DNA of 64,000 bases from an uncultured Christensenella sp. (lineage in GTDB: Bacteria > Bacillota > Clostridia > Christensenellales > Borkfalkiaceae). Below, one piece after another: positions 1 to 8,745 of this stretch (the stretch's first letter is position 1; each line of letters begins with the position of its first letter). A program made the position numbers and the translations under genes. The notes under the pieces are model-generated. The model saw only the letters and a program-made list of their open reading frames with translations. It was not told the DNA's origin and did no database searches. The stretch is from assembly GCA_910586245.1 (NCBI GenBank), contig CAJUFY010000007.1:21321-85320 (forward strand), given 5' to 3'.

Positions 1-1141
1 CGGAAATATAATCGGGCACCATACGCTTTGCCGTGCAACGCGCGGCAAGCTCCGTCAGATAGAAATACTTGCTGTCGGCACGCACGTTATCCTCTTCCAA
101 AACGTAAATCAATTTCGGGAATGCAGGCGTCACCCAAACGCCGGATTCGTTTTTCACGCCCTGCATGCGTTGGGTCAGCGTTTCTTCGATGATCAGGGCA
201 AGATCCTTGCGTTCCTGTTCGTTTCTCGCCTCGCCCAAGTACATGAATACCGTTACGAAAGGCGCCTGCCCGTTCGTTGTAAGCAACGTGACGACCTGAT
301 ACTGAATCGTCTGAATGCCGCGGGAAATTTCCGCGCGCAACCGCTTTTCTGCAATCTGATTGATTCGGTCTGGATCTTCCACGCCGACGGCTTTCAGCTC
401 TTCGGCAACCTCGCCGCGGATTTTCTTACGGCTGATGTCCACAAACGGCGCAAGGTGGGTCAGCGAGATACTCTGCCCGCCGTACTGATTCGAAGCGACC
501 TGCGCGATGATCTGCGTCGCGATGTTGCACGCAGTGGAAAAAGAATGCGGTTTTTCGATGAACGTGCCGGAAATCACCGTGCCGTTCTGCAACATGTCCT
601 CGAGATTTACCAAATCGCAATTGTGCATGTGCTGCGCAAAATAGTCGGCATCGTGGAAATGAATCACGCCGTCGTCGTGCGCATCCACGATTTCGCGCGG
701 AAGCAGAATGCGGCGCGTTAAATCTTTGGAAACCTCGCCCGCCATATAATCGCGCTGTACGGAATTGACCGTAGGATTCTTGTTGGAATTTTCCTGCTTT
801 ACTTCCTCGTTGTTGCACTCGATGAGCGTAAGAATCTGCGCGTCCGTCGTGTTGGACTTTCTTACGAGCGCGCGGGAATAACGGTAAGTAATATATTTGC
901 GGGCAACCGCGAACGCTTTTTGATCCATGATCTGATTTTCGACGAAGTCCTGAATTTCTTCCACGCTGACCGCGCGGTTCAGATCGCCCGAAAGCGCCTT
1001 CACTTTGTCGGCAATCATAATAATCTGTTCTTCCGACAAACGGTTTTCTTCGCTTACTTCTTTGTTCGCCTTGCGAATCGCGTTCACGATTTTCGCAATG
1101 TCGAACGATACTTCGGTTCCGTTTCTTTTGATAATTTTCAT
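1..1141 (-). CDS. nrdD: Anaerobic (class III) ribonucleoside-triphosphate reductase, large subunit, 3' end beyond window
   Basis: Reduces ribonucleotides to deoxyribonucleotides by glycyl-radical chemistry in the cytosol under anoxia. About 380 codons are visible of a protein that is usually around 700. The first ~95 residues form an ATP-cone (starts MKIIKRNGTEVSFD), followed by family motifs such as HFHDADYF, the STACNIATQ region and SNQYGGQS. The C-terminal glycyl-radical loop and the activase nrdG lie outside the window. The ATG at 1141 is preceded by AAGGAGAGG at good spacing. A consensus promoter and two NrdR boxes lie upstream, so NrdR repression is likely. Identity is secure; only the truncation by the window edge limits it. 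Confidence 0.95.
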   Translation of the reverse strand, partial: MKIIKRNGTEVSFDIAKIVNAIRKANKEVSEENRLSEEQIIMIADKVKALSGDLNRAVSVEEIQDFVENQIMDQKAFAVARKYITYRYSRALVRKSNTTDAQILTLIECNNEEVKQENSNKNPTVNSVQRDYMAGEVSKDLTRRILLPREIVDAHDDGVIHFHDADYFAQHMHNCDLVNLEDMLQNGTVISGTFIEKPHSFSTACNIATQIIAQVASNQYGGQSISLTHLAPFVDISRKKIRGEVAEELKAVGVEDPDRINQIAEKRLRAEISRGIQTIQYQVVTLLTTNGQAPFVTVFMYLGEARNEQERKDLALIIEETLTQRMQGVKNESGVWVTPAFPKLIYVLEEDNVRADSKYFYLTELAARCTAKRMVPDYIS

Positions 1142-1192
1142 CTTCTCTACCTCTCCTTACGCCCGATTTTCCCCGTCCTCTCCTCATGCGGG

Positions 1193-1223
1193 AAAAAAGC
1201 GTTCCCCGCAAAAGGGGAACGCT
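1193..1223 (-). terminator. Hairpin with T-run in the nrdD leader
   Basis: Perfect 10-bp stem AGCGTTCCCC/GGGGAACGCT with a 6-nt loop, followed on the minus strand by six T. It looks like an intrinsic terminator, but the nrdD promoter places +1 near 1220, inside the hairpin. It would therefore sit at the extreme 5' end of the nrdD mRNA. It may terminate readthrough from upstream genes, or stabilise the nrdD message. Confidence 0.6.
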
Positions 1224-1226
1224 AAC

Positions 1227-1255
1227 ATCATACTCTTTCGCAATTCATTTGTCAA
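1227..1255 (-). promoter_or_regulatory. nrdD promoter
   Basis: -35 TTGACA (1255-1250), 17-bp spacer, -10 TATGAT (1232-1227) on the minus strand. Predicted +1 is near 1220, giving a leader of about 80 nt. Confidence 0.8.
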
Positions 1256-1263
1256 GGGTTTTG

Positions 1264-1279
1264 CCACAATATTTTGATA
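1264..1279. promoter_or_regulatory. NrdR box, distal copy with degenerate half-site
   Basis: Minus-strand right half TATTGTGG matches the NrdR consensus right half TATWGTGT closely; the left half is degenerate. Its centre (1271.5) lies 32 bp, three helical turns, from the strong box at 1296-1311. That is the usual arrangement of paired NrdR boxes. It lies just upstream of the nrdD -35. Confidence 0.65.
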
Positions 1280-1295
1280 AATTTTTTTATTGCAA

Positions 1296-1311
1296 CCACT
1301 ATATATTGTGT
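1296..1311. promoter_or_regulatory. NrdR box, strong copy
   Basis: Fifteen of 16 positions match the NrdR consensus ACACWATATATWGTGT (only the first base differs). NrdR is the ATP/dATP-sensing repressor of ribonucleotide reductase genes; nrdR itself is not in this window. Confidence 0.85.
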
Positions 1312-1389
1312 TTGTGTCGAAATTTGCGCACCGTTTACCCGTGAAACAACGGGGCGCAGAAGTTACACGCTCAATTCGTTGAGAGGCTT

Positions 1390-2058
1390 TTAAAGAAGCA
1401 CCGTGCCGTTTATCACAAGCGAAAATTTACAGGTGAGAAATTCCGCGGCACGGCGGCACAATTGCATTCTGGCGAAATAAATTTCAAAATAATCCATTAC
1501 CGAACAAATATCCGTGTCGATTTCGATATTCAGCGTAATTTTCGCCGTTTCTTTCTCCACCGTAAGATAAGAACGCTCGGCGGCAAGATTCACGCGGTCG
1601 TGAATATTCGCGGAATAAACGTTGTCGATCGGCTTTTTCACGCGGCTTTTATGCACGTCCGCTTTGTCGGCAATGATGAGCGCGGAAGAAATATCCGAAA
1701 CGGGCAACCCGTACTGCTCGTCGTGATTGCCGATCGCCATCATGATGTCGGCGGCGTTCAGTTCGCTTACGCCGATGCGCGTTAAGATGCGGTAAGCGAT
1801 AATCGCGCCGCTTTGGGCATGGTCTTTCCGATTAACACAATTGCCGATATCGTGCAAATACCCCGCAATCTCGGCAAGGCGCACCCGCTCCCGATCAGCG
1901 CCAAGCGCACGCAAAATTTCGCCCGACCATTTGCTTACAATTCCCGCATGGCGGCGGGAATGCTCCGTAAAGCCCAACGCTTCGATTTGTTTTTCGGACA
2001 TCGCCATAATGGCTTCCACTTCGCTGTCCGATCTCAATGCAGACATTTCCGGCAACAT
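1390..2058 (-). CDS. HD-domain phosphohydrolase
   Basis: Soluble 222-residue protein of the HD metal-dependent phosphohydrolase superfamily. The metal-ligand pattern is visible: His37, the His69-Asp70 pair in YLHDIGN, and a later Asp near 131 in IADKAD; a second HD (112-113) sits in GNHDEQ. The substrate is unknown; nucleotides or cyclic nucleotides are typical for the superfamily. The ATG at 2058 shares one base with the stop of the upstream sugar kinase (TGATG), implying translational coupling. A TTG one codon earlier is a less likely start. The roughly 70 C-terminal residues after the HD fold have no motif I recognise. Confidence 0.75.
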   Translation of the reverse strand: MLPEMSALRSDSEVEAIMAMSEKQIEALGFTEHSRRHAGIVSKWSGEILRALGADRERVRLAEIAGYLHDIGNCVNRKDHAQSGAIIAYRILTRIGVSELNAADIMMAIGNHDEQYGLPVSDISSALIIADKADVHKSRVKKPIDNVYSANIHDRVNLAAERSYLTVEKETAKITLNIEIDTDICSVMDYFEIYFARMQLCRRAAEFLTCKFSLVINGTVLL

Positions 2059-2984
2059 CAATCAAACTCCGTCACACGCAAACTCTCGTATACCTCTTCG
2101 TATTTGTTTTTCGTAAAGGAAATCGTACCGAACGTAGTTACCGTTGCCGTACCTGCAGCGACGCCCGCACGCAGGATTTCGGGCAGATCGGCGCCCTGCT
2201 GCAATCGGGTTGCCGCTGCGGCAACCATGCCGTCCCCCGCGCCGACCGTGGAATTCACCGCCACGTTCATGCTTTTGCAATAATAGTTTTTGCTGCCGTT
2301 CGTAATCACCGCGCCGTCCTTGCCCAGAGAGAGCAACACCGTTTTCGCGCCGCGATCCAAAAGTTCCCTGCAACCCGCCAGCATATCGTTCTTATCCTTG
2401 AATTCCCTGCCCAAAGATTCCTGCAATTCCTCGATATTCGGTTTGACCAAATCGATTCCCGCTTCCAGCGCGCAAAATAGTTTCGCGCCTTCCGCGTCCG
2501 CAATCCGCAGCGAACGCGCATCGACCGAACGAAACAGTTCCCGATAATAACCGGGATCGACCCCGCGGGGAAGTCCGCCCGAAATGACCGTAACGTCCGC
2601 CCGTTTCGAAAAGGTGCGGATATTTTGCAGAAGTTCGTAAAGTTTTTCGTCGGATACCCGCTCGCCGATGTCGTTGATTTCCGTAAGCATAGCGCGCTTA
2701 TCGATACATTTATAGTTTTCGCGCACTCTTCCGCTATTCCATACAAAGGAAAATTGTACGCCTTCCCGATCGAGCGCGCGCTCGAACATCGAACCGTTTT
2801 CGTTGTACATAAATCCCGTGGAAAACGCTTCCGCACCCAACCGAGCCACGCCGATTGCAACGTTCAACGCCTTGCCCGTAAACGAAAGTTCCTTGCTCTT
2901 AACCACGTTCACCTTTCCGATATTCAATGCGTCAAGTTCGATCGTTACGTCTACGCTCGGGCTCATGCATACAGTTAAAATCAT
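2058..2984 (-). CDS. PfkB-family sugar kinase, 1-phosphofructokinase-like
   Basis: Probable cytosolic kinase of a sugar phosphate such as fructose 1-phosphate or tagatose 6-phosphate. The 308-residue protein has the PfkB N-terminal fold starting MILTVCMSPSVD, the first signature around TGKALNVA, GGLPRGVDPG near 136-145, and the ATP/anion-hole motif VGAGDGMVAA with catalytic Asp near 251. The second motif reads GAGDG rather than the common GAGDS, and the first reads GKALN rather than GGKGIN, so the substrate is uncertain. The start at 2984 is chosen because GGAGGAATTCAA precedes it; the open frame extends 15 codons further without an RBS. No fructose PTS genes are adjacent, unlike a classical fruRKA operon. 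Confidence 0.8.
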   Translation of the reverse strand: MILTVCMSPSVDVTIELDALNIGKVNVVKSKELSFTGKALNVAIGVARLGAEAFSTGFMYNENGSMFERALDREGVQFSFVWNSGRVRENYKCIDKRAMLTEINDIGERVSDEKLYELLQNIRTFSKRADVTVISGGLPRGVDPGYYRELFRSVDARSLRIADAEGAKLFCALEAGIDLVKPNIEELQESLGREFKDKNDMLAGCRELLDRGAKTVLLSLGKDGAVITNGSKNYYCKSMNVAVNSTVGAGDGMVAAAATRLQQGADLPEILRAGVAAGTATVTTFGTISFTKNKYEEVYESLRVTEFD

Positions 2985-3109
2985 TTGAATTCCTCCCCGA
3001 AGATTCGCCCTATTCCGAAACGGAATCAAAGGTAAATACTTCCAAGAATTATTATATTATACTTTTTTGAAAATTTCAATACCCCTTATTAAATTTTTTC
3101 GGCGATTTT

Positions 3110-3145
3110 TGTTTAAAAAATAAAAAATCCCGCTTTCGCGGGAAA
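3110..3145 (-). terminator. Terminator of pfkA
   Basis: Stem TCCCGC/GCGGGA at 3128-3143 with a short loop, followed on the minus strand by an AT-rich tract with two T-runs. Confidence 0.8.
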
Positions 3146-3161
3146 GAATTTAAATGGTTAC

Positions 3162-4124
3162 TTACATCGAAATCATTTGCAACGTTTCGTATAATTCGTA
3201 ATTGAAACGTTTCTTCATGGAAACAGCTTCAATAATATCCATATCGATGATCTGGTTGTTGCGAATACCAACCACACGGTTGCCGATCCCGTCTTTTAAC
3301 AGACGAACGGCTTTATTCCCGAACTGCGCGGCAAGCATTCTGTCCGCCATCGAAGGCGAACCGCCGCGTTGAATATGCCCGATATTCGTCGCACGAACGG
3401 AATACGTGGTTACTTCCTGCAACTGTTTTGCAAAGTCTTCGGAATTTGCCGCGCCTTCGGCAACGACGATGATATTCGAATGTTTTCCGCTCACGCGGGA
3501 ACGGTTGATGCGCATTACGATATCGTCCATATCGCAAGCGATTTCGGGAACGACGATAATTTCGGCGCCCGAAGTAATGCCGGCATACAAAGCAATGTCG
3601 CCGCAATGACGCCCCATTACCTCGACAACGGAAATCCTCTCGTGCGAATTCATGGTGTCGCGCAGTTTGTTGATTACTTCGAGACAGGTATTTACCGCAG
3701 TATCGAAGCCGAGCGTATAATCGGTATATTCGAGATCGTTGTCAATCGTACCGGGAATCCCGATCGTGGGAATCCCGAAGTTTTCCGTAAGACATTTCGC
3801 CCCGCGGAACGAACCGTCCCCGCCGATGACTACGAGCCCTTCGATTCCGCGGCGTTTCAGCGTTTCCACCGCAGTTTTCTGTCCTTCCGGCGTAAGCATT
3901 TCCAAGCATCTTGCCGTTCTGAGCATCGTACCGCCGCGCTGAACGATATCGGAAACGCTGCGCATTTCCATTTGCACCATTCTGTCTTCGATCAGACCGC
4001 TGTAACCACGCTCGATTCCGTATACTTCCATCCCGAAATAGATCGCCGTACGCACGACCGCGCGAATCGCGGCATTCATACCGGGCGCGTCGCCGCCGCT
4101 CGTCAAAAGTCCGATTCTCTTCAT
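3162..4124 (-). CDS. pfkA: ATP-dependent 6-phosphofructokinase
   Basis: Phosphorylates fructose 6-phosphate to fructose 1,6-bisphosphate in glycolysis. The 320-residue length is normal for bacterial PfkA. Visible motifs: GGDAPGMN at the N-terminus, GGDGSFRGA for ATP/Mg binding, PGTIDND with the catalytic Asp, and EVMGRHCGDIA. The ATG at 4124 is chosen because GGAGGAG lies 11-12 nt upstream; a TTG three codons earlier would overlap that RBS. It lies downstream of dnaE, the classic Firmicute order, but has its own promoter at 4160-4187. No pyk gene follows it. Confidence 0.95.
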   Translation of the reverse strand: MKRIGLLTSGGDAPGMNAAIRAVVRTAIYFGMEVYGIERGYSGLIEDRMVQMEMRSVSDIVQRGGTMLRTARCLEMLTPEGQKTAVETLKRRGIEGLVVIGGDGSFRGAKCLTENFGIPTIGIPGTIDNDLEYTDYTLGFDTAVNTCLEVINKLRDTMNSHERISVVEVMGRHCGDIALYAGITSGAEIIVVPEIACDMDDIVMRINRSRVSGKHSNIIVVAEGAANSEDFAKQLQEVTTYSVRATNIGHIQRGGSPSMADRMLAAQFGNKAVRLLKDGIGNRVVGIRNNQIIDMDIIEAVSMKKRFNYELYETLQMISM

Positions 4125-4159
4125 GATTTTCAAACTCCTCCGTTTTACCTTTCCCTTTT

Positions 4160-4187
4160 ATTATAGCAGATATTCCCGCAAATGCAA
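4160..4187 (-). promoter_or_regulatory. pfkA promoter
   Basis: -35 TTGCAT (4187-4182), 16-bp spacer, -10 TATAAT (4165-4160), between dnaE and pfkA. Confidence 0.7.
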
Positions 4188-4231
4188 AGAGATTTTATTC
4201 TTTTCATGCTAATTTCACATTTTTCGCGGAA

Positions 4232-7200
4232 TTATACGAATTTCACACATTCTTCTGATAAAAACGTGCGAACTTCTGCAAGAAAAGCACGGGTCGCATT
4301 GACCGAAAATTCGTACCGTTTTCCGTCGAAAAGTATTTTTGTTTTCGTGGATCCTTCGTAGCCCGTCAGCGTATCCAAAAGCTCGTTAAAATCCTCCTGC
4401 GAGAGTTTGCGGGCGTCCAGCCAAAGCACCTGTTCGCGTTTGACTTCCGCAACCGTTTCCGCCGCAGGTTTTTCCGTAGAATCGGGCGCCGTAAATTCTT
4501 CAAGTGAATCTACGATGATGACGGGAAGCTTTTCCGAAGGGATATCCGTTTTTCCCGTAATGCGCACGATCGCATCCTGCCGCAGGGCAGGTTTGATGCG
4601 TTCGTATACGCGCGGGAATGCTACGCATTCGATGCTGCCGTACAAATCTTCGACGGTAATGAACGCCATCGTTGCCCCCGCGCGCGTATTGATTTTTTTC
4701 ACGCCGGCAACGATCCCTCCCATAGAAACCGTTTCGCCGCTTTTAATTTGCTGATACGTTCTGTCGCCCGTTTCTTCGTCCTCTTCGTAATCGGCAAGCA
4801 GCCCCGTATGAAACGTACAATCGGCAAAATAAGCGGAATACGCACCGAACGGATGTCCGCTCACGTACACGCCGAGCACGGATTTTTCCAACGAAAGCCG
4901 TTCCGCGGTGTCCCATTCGGGAATATCGGGAAAATCGACTTCGGGCGGTTTTTCTTCGATGATATCGCCGAACAGCGAGATCTGCGCGCTGTTCTTCTGT
5001 TTTTCGATTCCCGCAACTCGTTTCATCAACTCGTCGCAAACGGCAAGATATTGCGAACGGTGTTTCCCCATGCTGTCGAACGCGCCGCCGTAAATCAAGC
5101 TTTCGACCATACGGCGATTCACGAACTTCACGCAACGCATCAAAAAATCGGCAAAATCTTTAAACTCCCCGTTTTTCTTTCGTTCTTCGATCACGCCTTC
5201 CATCGGTCCGATTCCCACGCCGCGCAAGGCGCAAAGCCCGAACCGCAATCCGTCCCCTTCCACCGAGAAGTACGCCTTGGAACGGTTTACGTCCGGAGGA
5301 TACGCCTTGATGTTCTTTTCTTTCATGTAAACGACGTATTTGGCGATTTCTTCGATTTTGGTAATTCGGTTGTTCAGCACGCCCGCAAGAAATTCTTTCG
5401 GGTAATATTTTTTTAAATACGCGGTCTGATACGTGATGACCGCATAAGCCGCCGCATGCGATTTGTTGAACGCATAGGACGCAAAGCTTTCCATCTGCGC
5501 AAACAATTCGGCGCTCACTTCGGGCGGAATTCCTTTTGCATGGCACCCCGCAATGTTCCCGCCGTCTTTGATATCGCCGTAAATGAATTTATCCTTTTGC
5601 GCCATCAGCTCGGAGCGGTGTTTTTTTGCCATCGCTCGGCGCACGAGGTCAGCTTGTCCCAGAGAGTAACCCGCAAGATTCTGGAAAATCTGCATGACCT
5701 GCTCCTGATAAATAATAACGCCGTAAGTTTTTTCCAGAATCGGCTTCAAAAGCGGAGTCAGATATTTGATATGTTCGGGATCGCTTCTGTTTTTCAAATA
5801 ATCCGGAATGAAATCCATCGGACCGGGACGGTACAGCGAAATGCCTGCGATCAGATCTTCCAGACAGTTGGGCTGCAACTGTTTCATGAATCGTTTCATG
5901 CCGCCTTGTTCGAGTTGGAACACGGCGTCGGTATCCCCTTCCGAAATCAACTCGTACGCTCTCTGGTCGTTGCATTCCTGCCCGAACTCTAATTTTTTGC
6001 CTGTATTTTCATAAATATAATCGAGCGTTTTCTTAATGTCCGTCAACGTGGTGAGCGCCAAAAAGTCCATTTTCAGCATGCCTATGGACTCCACTTCTTT
6101 CATGTCGAATTGCGTGGTGATGTCTTCTCCGTTGCGGGACAAGGGAACGTTATCGGCGATTTTTTTACGGCAGATTACGACGCCCGCCGCGTGCATTCCC
6201 GTCTGTCGGGGCATGCCTTCCAGACGCAAGCCCATGTCGATGACGCGTTTCAGCGTTTCGTCCGATTCGTATATTTCGATAAATTCCGCATTTCGTTTTG
6301 CTTCCTGATCGGAAAGTTTTTTGAGCGCTTCGTCGTGTTTGTCGGGATCGTCTTTCGTACTGTCCACGGCTTTGCGGCACTTTTCGATATTCAGCCCCAA
6401 AAGTTCCCGAATCGAAGATTTTCCGTCCATGAGTTTGGTAACGCGATCCGTTTCCGCATAGGGAACGCGCATCACTCTTCCCACGTCTTTGATGACAGCG
6501 CGCGAAGCCAGCGTACCGAAGGTTACGATCTGCGCCACGTTTTCGGGATGGTAGCGTCTGCGCACGTATTCAATGGTTTCGGCGCGGCGTTCGGTACAAA
6601 AGTCCACGTCGAAGTCGGGCATGGAGACGCGGTCGGGATTTAAAAACCGTTCGAACAGCAGATCGTATCGAAGCGGATCTACGTTGGTAATCCCGATCGC
6701 ATACGCAACGATACTCCCCACGCCCGAACCGCGCCCGGGACCTACGGGAATATCGTTCAAACGCGACCAGTTGATGTAATCCCAGACGATCAGAAAGTAG
6801 TCGGCAAAGCCCATTTTGATGATAATTTCAAGCTCGTACTCGGCGCGTTTTTTGATTTCTTCGGTAATCGTATCGTAACGCTTCGGAAGCCCTTCTTCCG
6901 TCAGCCTGCGCAAAAATTCGGGAGAAGGCGTTCCGTCGTCCGCCGTGTACAGCGGAATCAACGACTTATCGTATACGGGCGAACCGTTGTCTTTTAAATT
7001 GAACGGCGTGTCGGTATCGGAAATTTTGTTTGCAATCACGCGCGTATTCGAAATCGCTTCGGGAAGATTCGGGAACAGCGCCGCCATTTCGTCGCCCGAC
7101 TTCATGTAAAATTCCTGCGTCTGCATTTTCATGCGCGAAGGATCGTCGAGCGTGCGCTTCGTCTGAATGCACATGAGTACGTCCTGCATTTCCCAGTCTT

Positions 7201-7822
7201 CTTTGTTCAGATAATGTACGTCGTTGGTGGCAACGAGTTGAATCTCCGTTTCTCGCGCAAGCCGAATCAATTGCGGCAAAATTTGCTTTTGCTCGGGAAT
7301 GCCGTGATCCTGTATTTCTATGTAAAAGTCTTCGCCGAAGACCTCCTTCATCGAGAGAGCAAACGCCTTTGCTTTTTCGTATTCTCCCGCCATTAAATAG
7401 CGCGGAATCCTGCCCGCAAGACATGCGGAAAGACAGATCACGCCGTCGGCATGTTCTTTCAACACGGTATAATCGATTCTCGGACGGTAATAATAACCGT
7501 CCACAAACGCGAGCGAATCGAGCTGAACGAGATTGATATAGCCCGCTTTATTTTTTGCAAGCAAAATCAAGTGATCGGCTTTTTGATCGACGTGTTTTTT
7601 GTAATCGTCCACAACGTAGAACTCGCAGCCGATGATCGCTTTGATTTTCTCTTTTTTGCATTTTTCGGCAAAACGGAGAGAGGTGTACATGTTGCCGTGA
7701 TCAGTGACCGCGACCGTGTCGATCCCGTTTTCTTTGCAATGACGGACGAGATCGTCCACCTTCACTGCGCCGTCCAGAAGGCTGTATTCGGTATGAAGAT
7801 GGAGATGTACGAAATCCGTCAT
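4232..7822 (-). CDS. dnaE: DNA polymerase III alpha subunit
   Basis: Replicative DNA polymerase catalytic subunit, 1196 residues. The N-terminal PHP domain begins at once (HLHLHTEYSLLDGA; VAVTDHGN near 38-45). The polymerase palm carries the catalytic triad motif PDFDVDF at 402-408, preceded by the glycine-rich GPGRGSGVGS. Helix-hairpin-helix and OB-fold regions follow in the C-terminal third (MGGIVAGVKK... near 1000). There is no inserted 3'-5' exonuclease, so this is a DnaE-type rather than PolC-type enzyme. It overlaps the upstream whiA stop by 4 bp (ATGA), so it is translated from the murB/whiA side. Confidence 0.95.
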   Translation of the reverse strand: MTDFVHLHLHTEYSLLDGAVKVDDLVRHCKENGIDTVAVTDHGNMYTSLRFAEKCKKEKIKAIIGCEFYVVDDYKKHVDQKADHLILLAKNKAGYINLVQLDSLAFVDGYYYRPRIDYTVLKEHADGVICLSACLAGRIPRYLMAGEYEKAKAFALSMKEVFGEDFYIEIQDHGIPEQKQILPQLIRLARETEIQLVATNDVHYLNKEDWEMQDVLMCIQTKRTLDDPSRMKMQTQEFYMKSGDEMAALFPNLPEAISNTRVIANKISDTDTPFNLKDNGSPVYDKSLIPLYTADDGTPSPEFLRRLTEEGLPKRYDTITEEIKKRAEYELEIIIKMGFADYFLIVWDYINWSRLNDIPVGPGRGSGVGSIVAYAIGITNVDPLRYDLLFERFLNPDRVSMPDFDVDFCTERRAETIEYVRRRYHPENVAQIVTFGTLASRAVIKDVGRVMRVPYAETDRVTKLMDGKSSIRELLGLNIEKCRKAVDSTKDDPDKHDEALKKLSDQEAKRNAEFIEIYESDETLKRVIDMGLRLEGMPRQTGMHAAGVVICRKKIADNVPLSRNGEDITTQFDMKEVESIGMLKMDFLALTTLTDIKKTLDYIYENTGKKLEFGQECNDQRAYELISEGDTDAVFQLEQGGMKRFMKQLQPNCLEDLIAGISLYRPGPMDFIPDYLKNRSDPEHIKYLTPLLKPILEKTYGVIIYQEQVMQIFQNLAGYSLGQADLVRRAMAKKHRSELMAQKDKFIYGDIKDGGNIAGCHAKGIPPEVSAELFAQMESFASYAFNKSHAAAYAVITYQTAYLKKYYPKEFLAGVLNNRITKIEEIAKYVVYMKEKNIKAYPPDVNRSKAYFSVEGDGLRFGLCALRGVGIGPMEGVIEERKKNGEFKDFADFLMRCVKFVNRRMVESLIYGGAFDSMGKHRSQYLAVCDELMKRVAGIEKQKNSAQISLFGDIIEEKPPEVDFPDIPEWDTAERLSLEKSVLGVYVSGHPFGAYSAYFADCTFHTGLLADYEEDEETGDRTYQQIKSGETVSMGGIVAGVKKINTRAGATMAFITVEDLYGSIECVAFPRVYERIKPALRQDAIVRITGKTDIPSEKLPVIIVDSLEEFTAPDSTEKPAAETVAEVKREQVLWLDARKLSQEDFNELLDTLTGYEGSTKTKILFDGKRYEFSVNATRAFLAEVRTFLSEECVKFV

Positions 7823-8745
7823 AATTTTTTTTCCTTTTCTTTGTAAATTTGCATCAGCTTTCTTAAACGGTGATTCAAACAGCTTTTCGAAATGCCGAGC
7901 TGCTCCGCGAGTTCCTGTAAGAAAAGCGTCGGATACCCGATGCGCGCTTTCGCCGTCTCTTTTAACGGGTCGGACAGCGTTTGAAGAACCCCCGCCGCTT
8001 CGAGCGCCCGAATCGCGCGAATCTGTGCTGCGCTCGCAATTGCCGCTTTATCCGCGTTCCCTGCGTCGCAGTTTCCTTTGCGGTTATTATAATTGCTTTC
8101 TTCGCGGGCGGCGGAAACTTCTTCAAAATGTTTCAGCGCCGATTTTGCCCCCGTCACGGAAAGAAAATCGGAAATTTCTTCCCTGCTCTTCAGATAAACG
8201 ACGTGCTTGTCTCCCCTGCGGACGAGTTTCCCGATCAGTTCGAACGTTGCAAGAATTTCACAAAACTGTTCCGCGGTTTCGCGCGAGGAAAATTCGAATT
8301 CGAGATGATACCCCGTTTTTGCGTTTCCGCCGGGCAACGTACAGCTTCCGCCGCCGAGAAACGCCGCGCGCAAATAAAAAAGCGCCGCGTCTTCGTCGTC
8401 AAGATACAACATCCCCCCTGCCTGAGGCGATGCCGCGGAATAAAGACGGCGCGCTTCCTCCCCCGCAGCAAAAAACGTAAGTTTATCTTTTTTCCGTTTC
8501 GGATCGCGCGTCGCTTCCCGCACGAGCATCTGCACGCCGAAAACTTCTGCCAACCGAAGGAAATATTCCGCAACGCGCTCGTTTTCGCTTACGAATCCCA
8601 CTTCGCCGAACACGGATACGTACCCGCCCGTACTCAAAAAGGCGGAAACCGCAGCGGAGGCGGATTTTCGGCGTTCAGGGAAATGCTGTAAAATTTCCCG
8701 TTTGATTTCCCAGGTGAAATTCGTCAAATTCTTTCTCCCGCTCAC
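7819..8745 (-). CDS. whiA: DNA-binding protein WhiA
   Basis: Homologue of the sporulation and cell-division regulator WhiA, 308 residues. The N-terminal half corresponds to the degenerate LAGLIDADG-homing-endonuclease fold; the C-terminal HTH includes FLQELAEQLGISKSCL followed by NHRLRKLM, the hallmark of the family. It starts with GTG at 8745, overlapping the PHP gene stop by 4 bp (GTGA); it also overlaps dnaE by 4 bp. In many Firmicutes the preceding genes are rapZ and yvcK; here they are absent and a PHP gene takes that position. Confidence 0.92.
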   Translation of the reverse strand: MSGRKNLTNFTWEIKREILQHFPERRKSASAAVSAFLSTGGYVSVFGEVGFVSENERVAEYFLRLAEVFGVQMLVREATRDPKRKKDKLTFFAAGEEARRLYSAASPQAGGMLYLDDEDAALFYLRAAFLGGGSCTLPGGNAKTGYHLEFEFSSRETAEQFCEILATFELIGKLVRRGDKHVVYLKSREEISDFLSVTGAKSALKHFEEVSAAREESNYNNRKGNCDAGNADKAAIASAAQIRAIRALEAAGVLQTLSDPLKETAKARIGYPTLFLQELAEQLGISKSCLNHRLRKLMQIYKEKEKKL

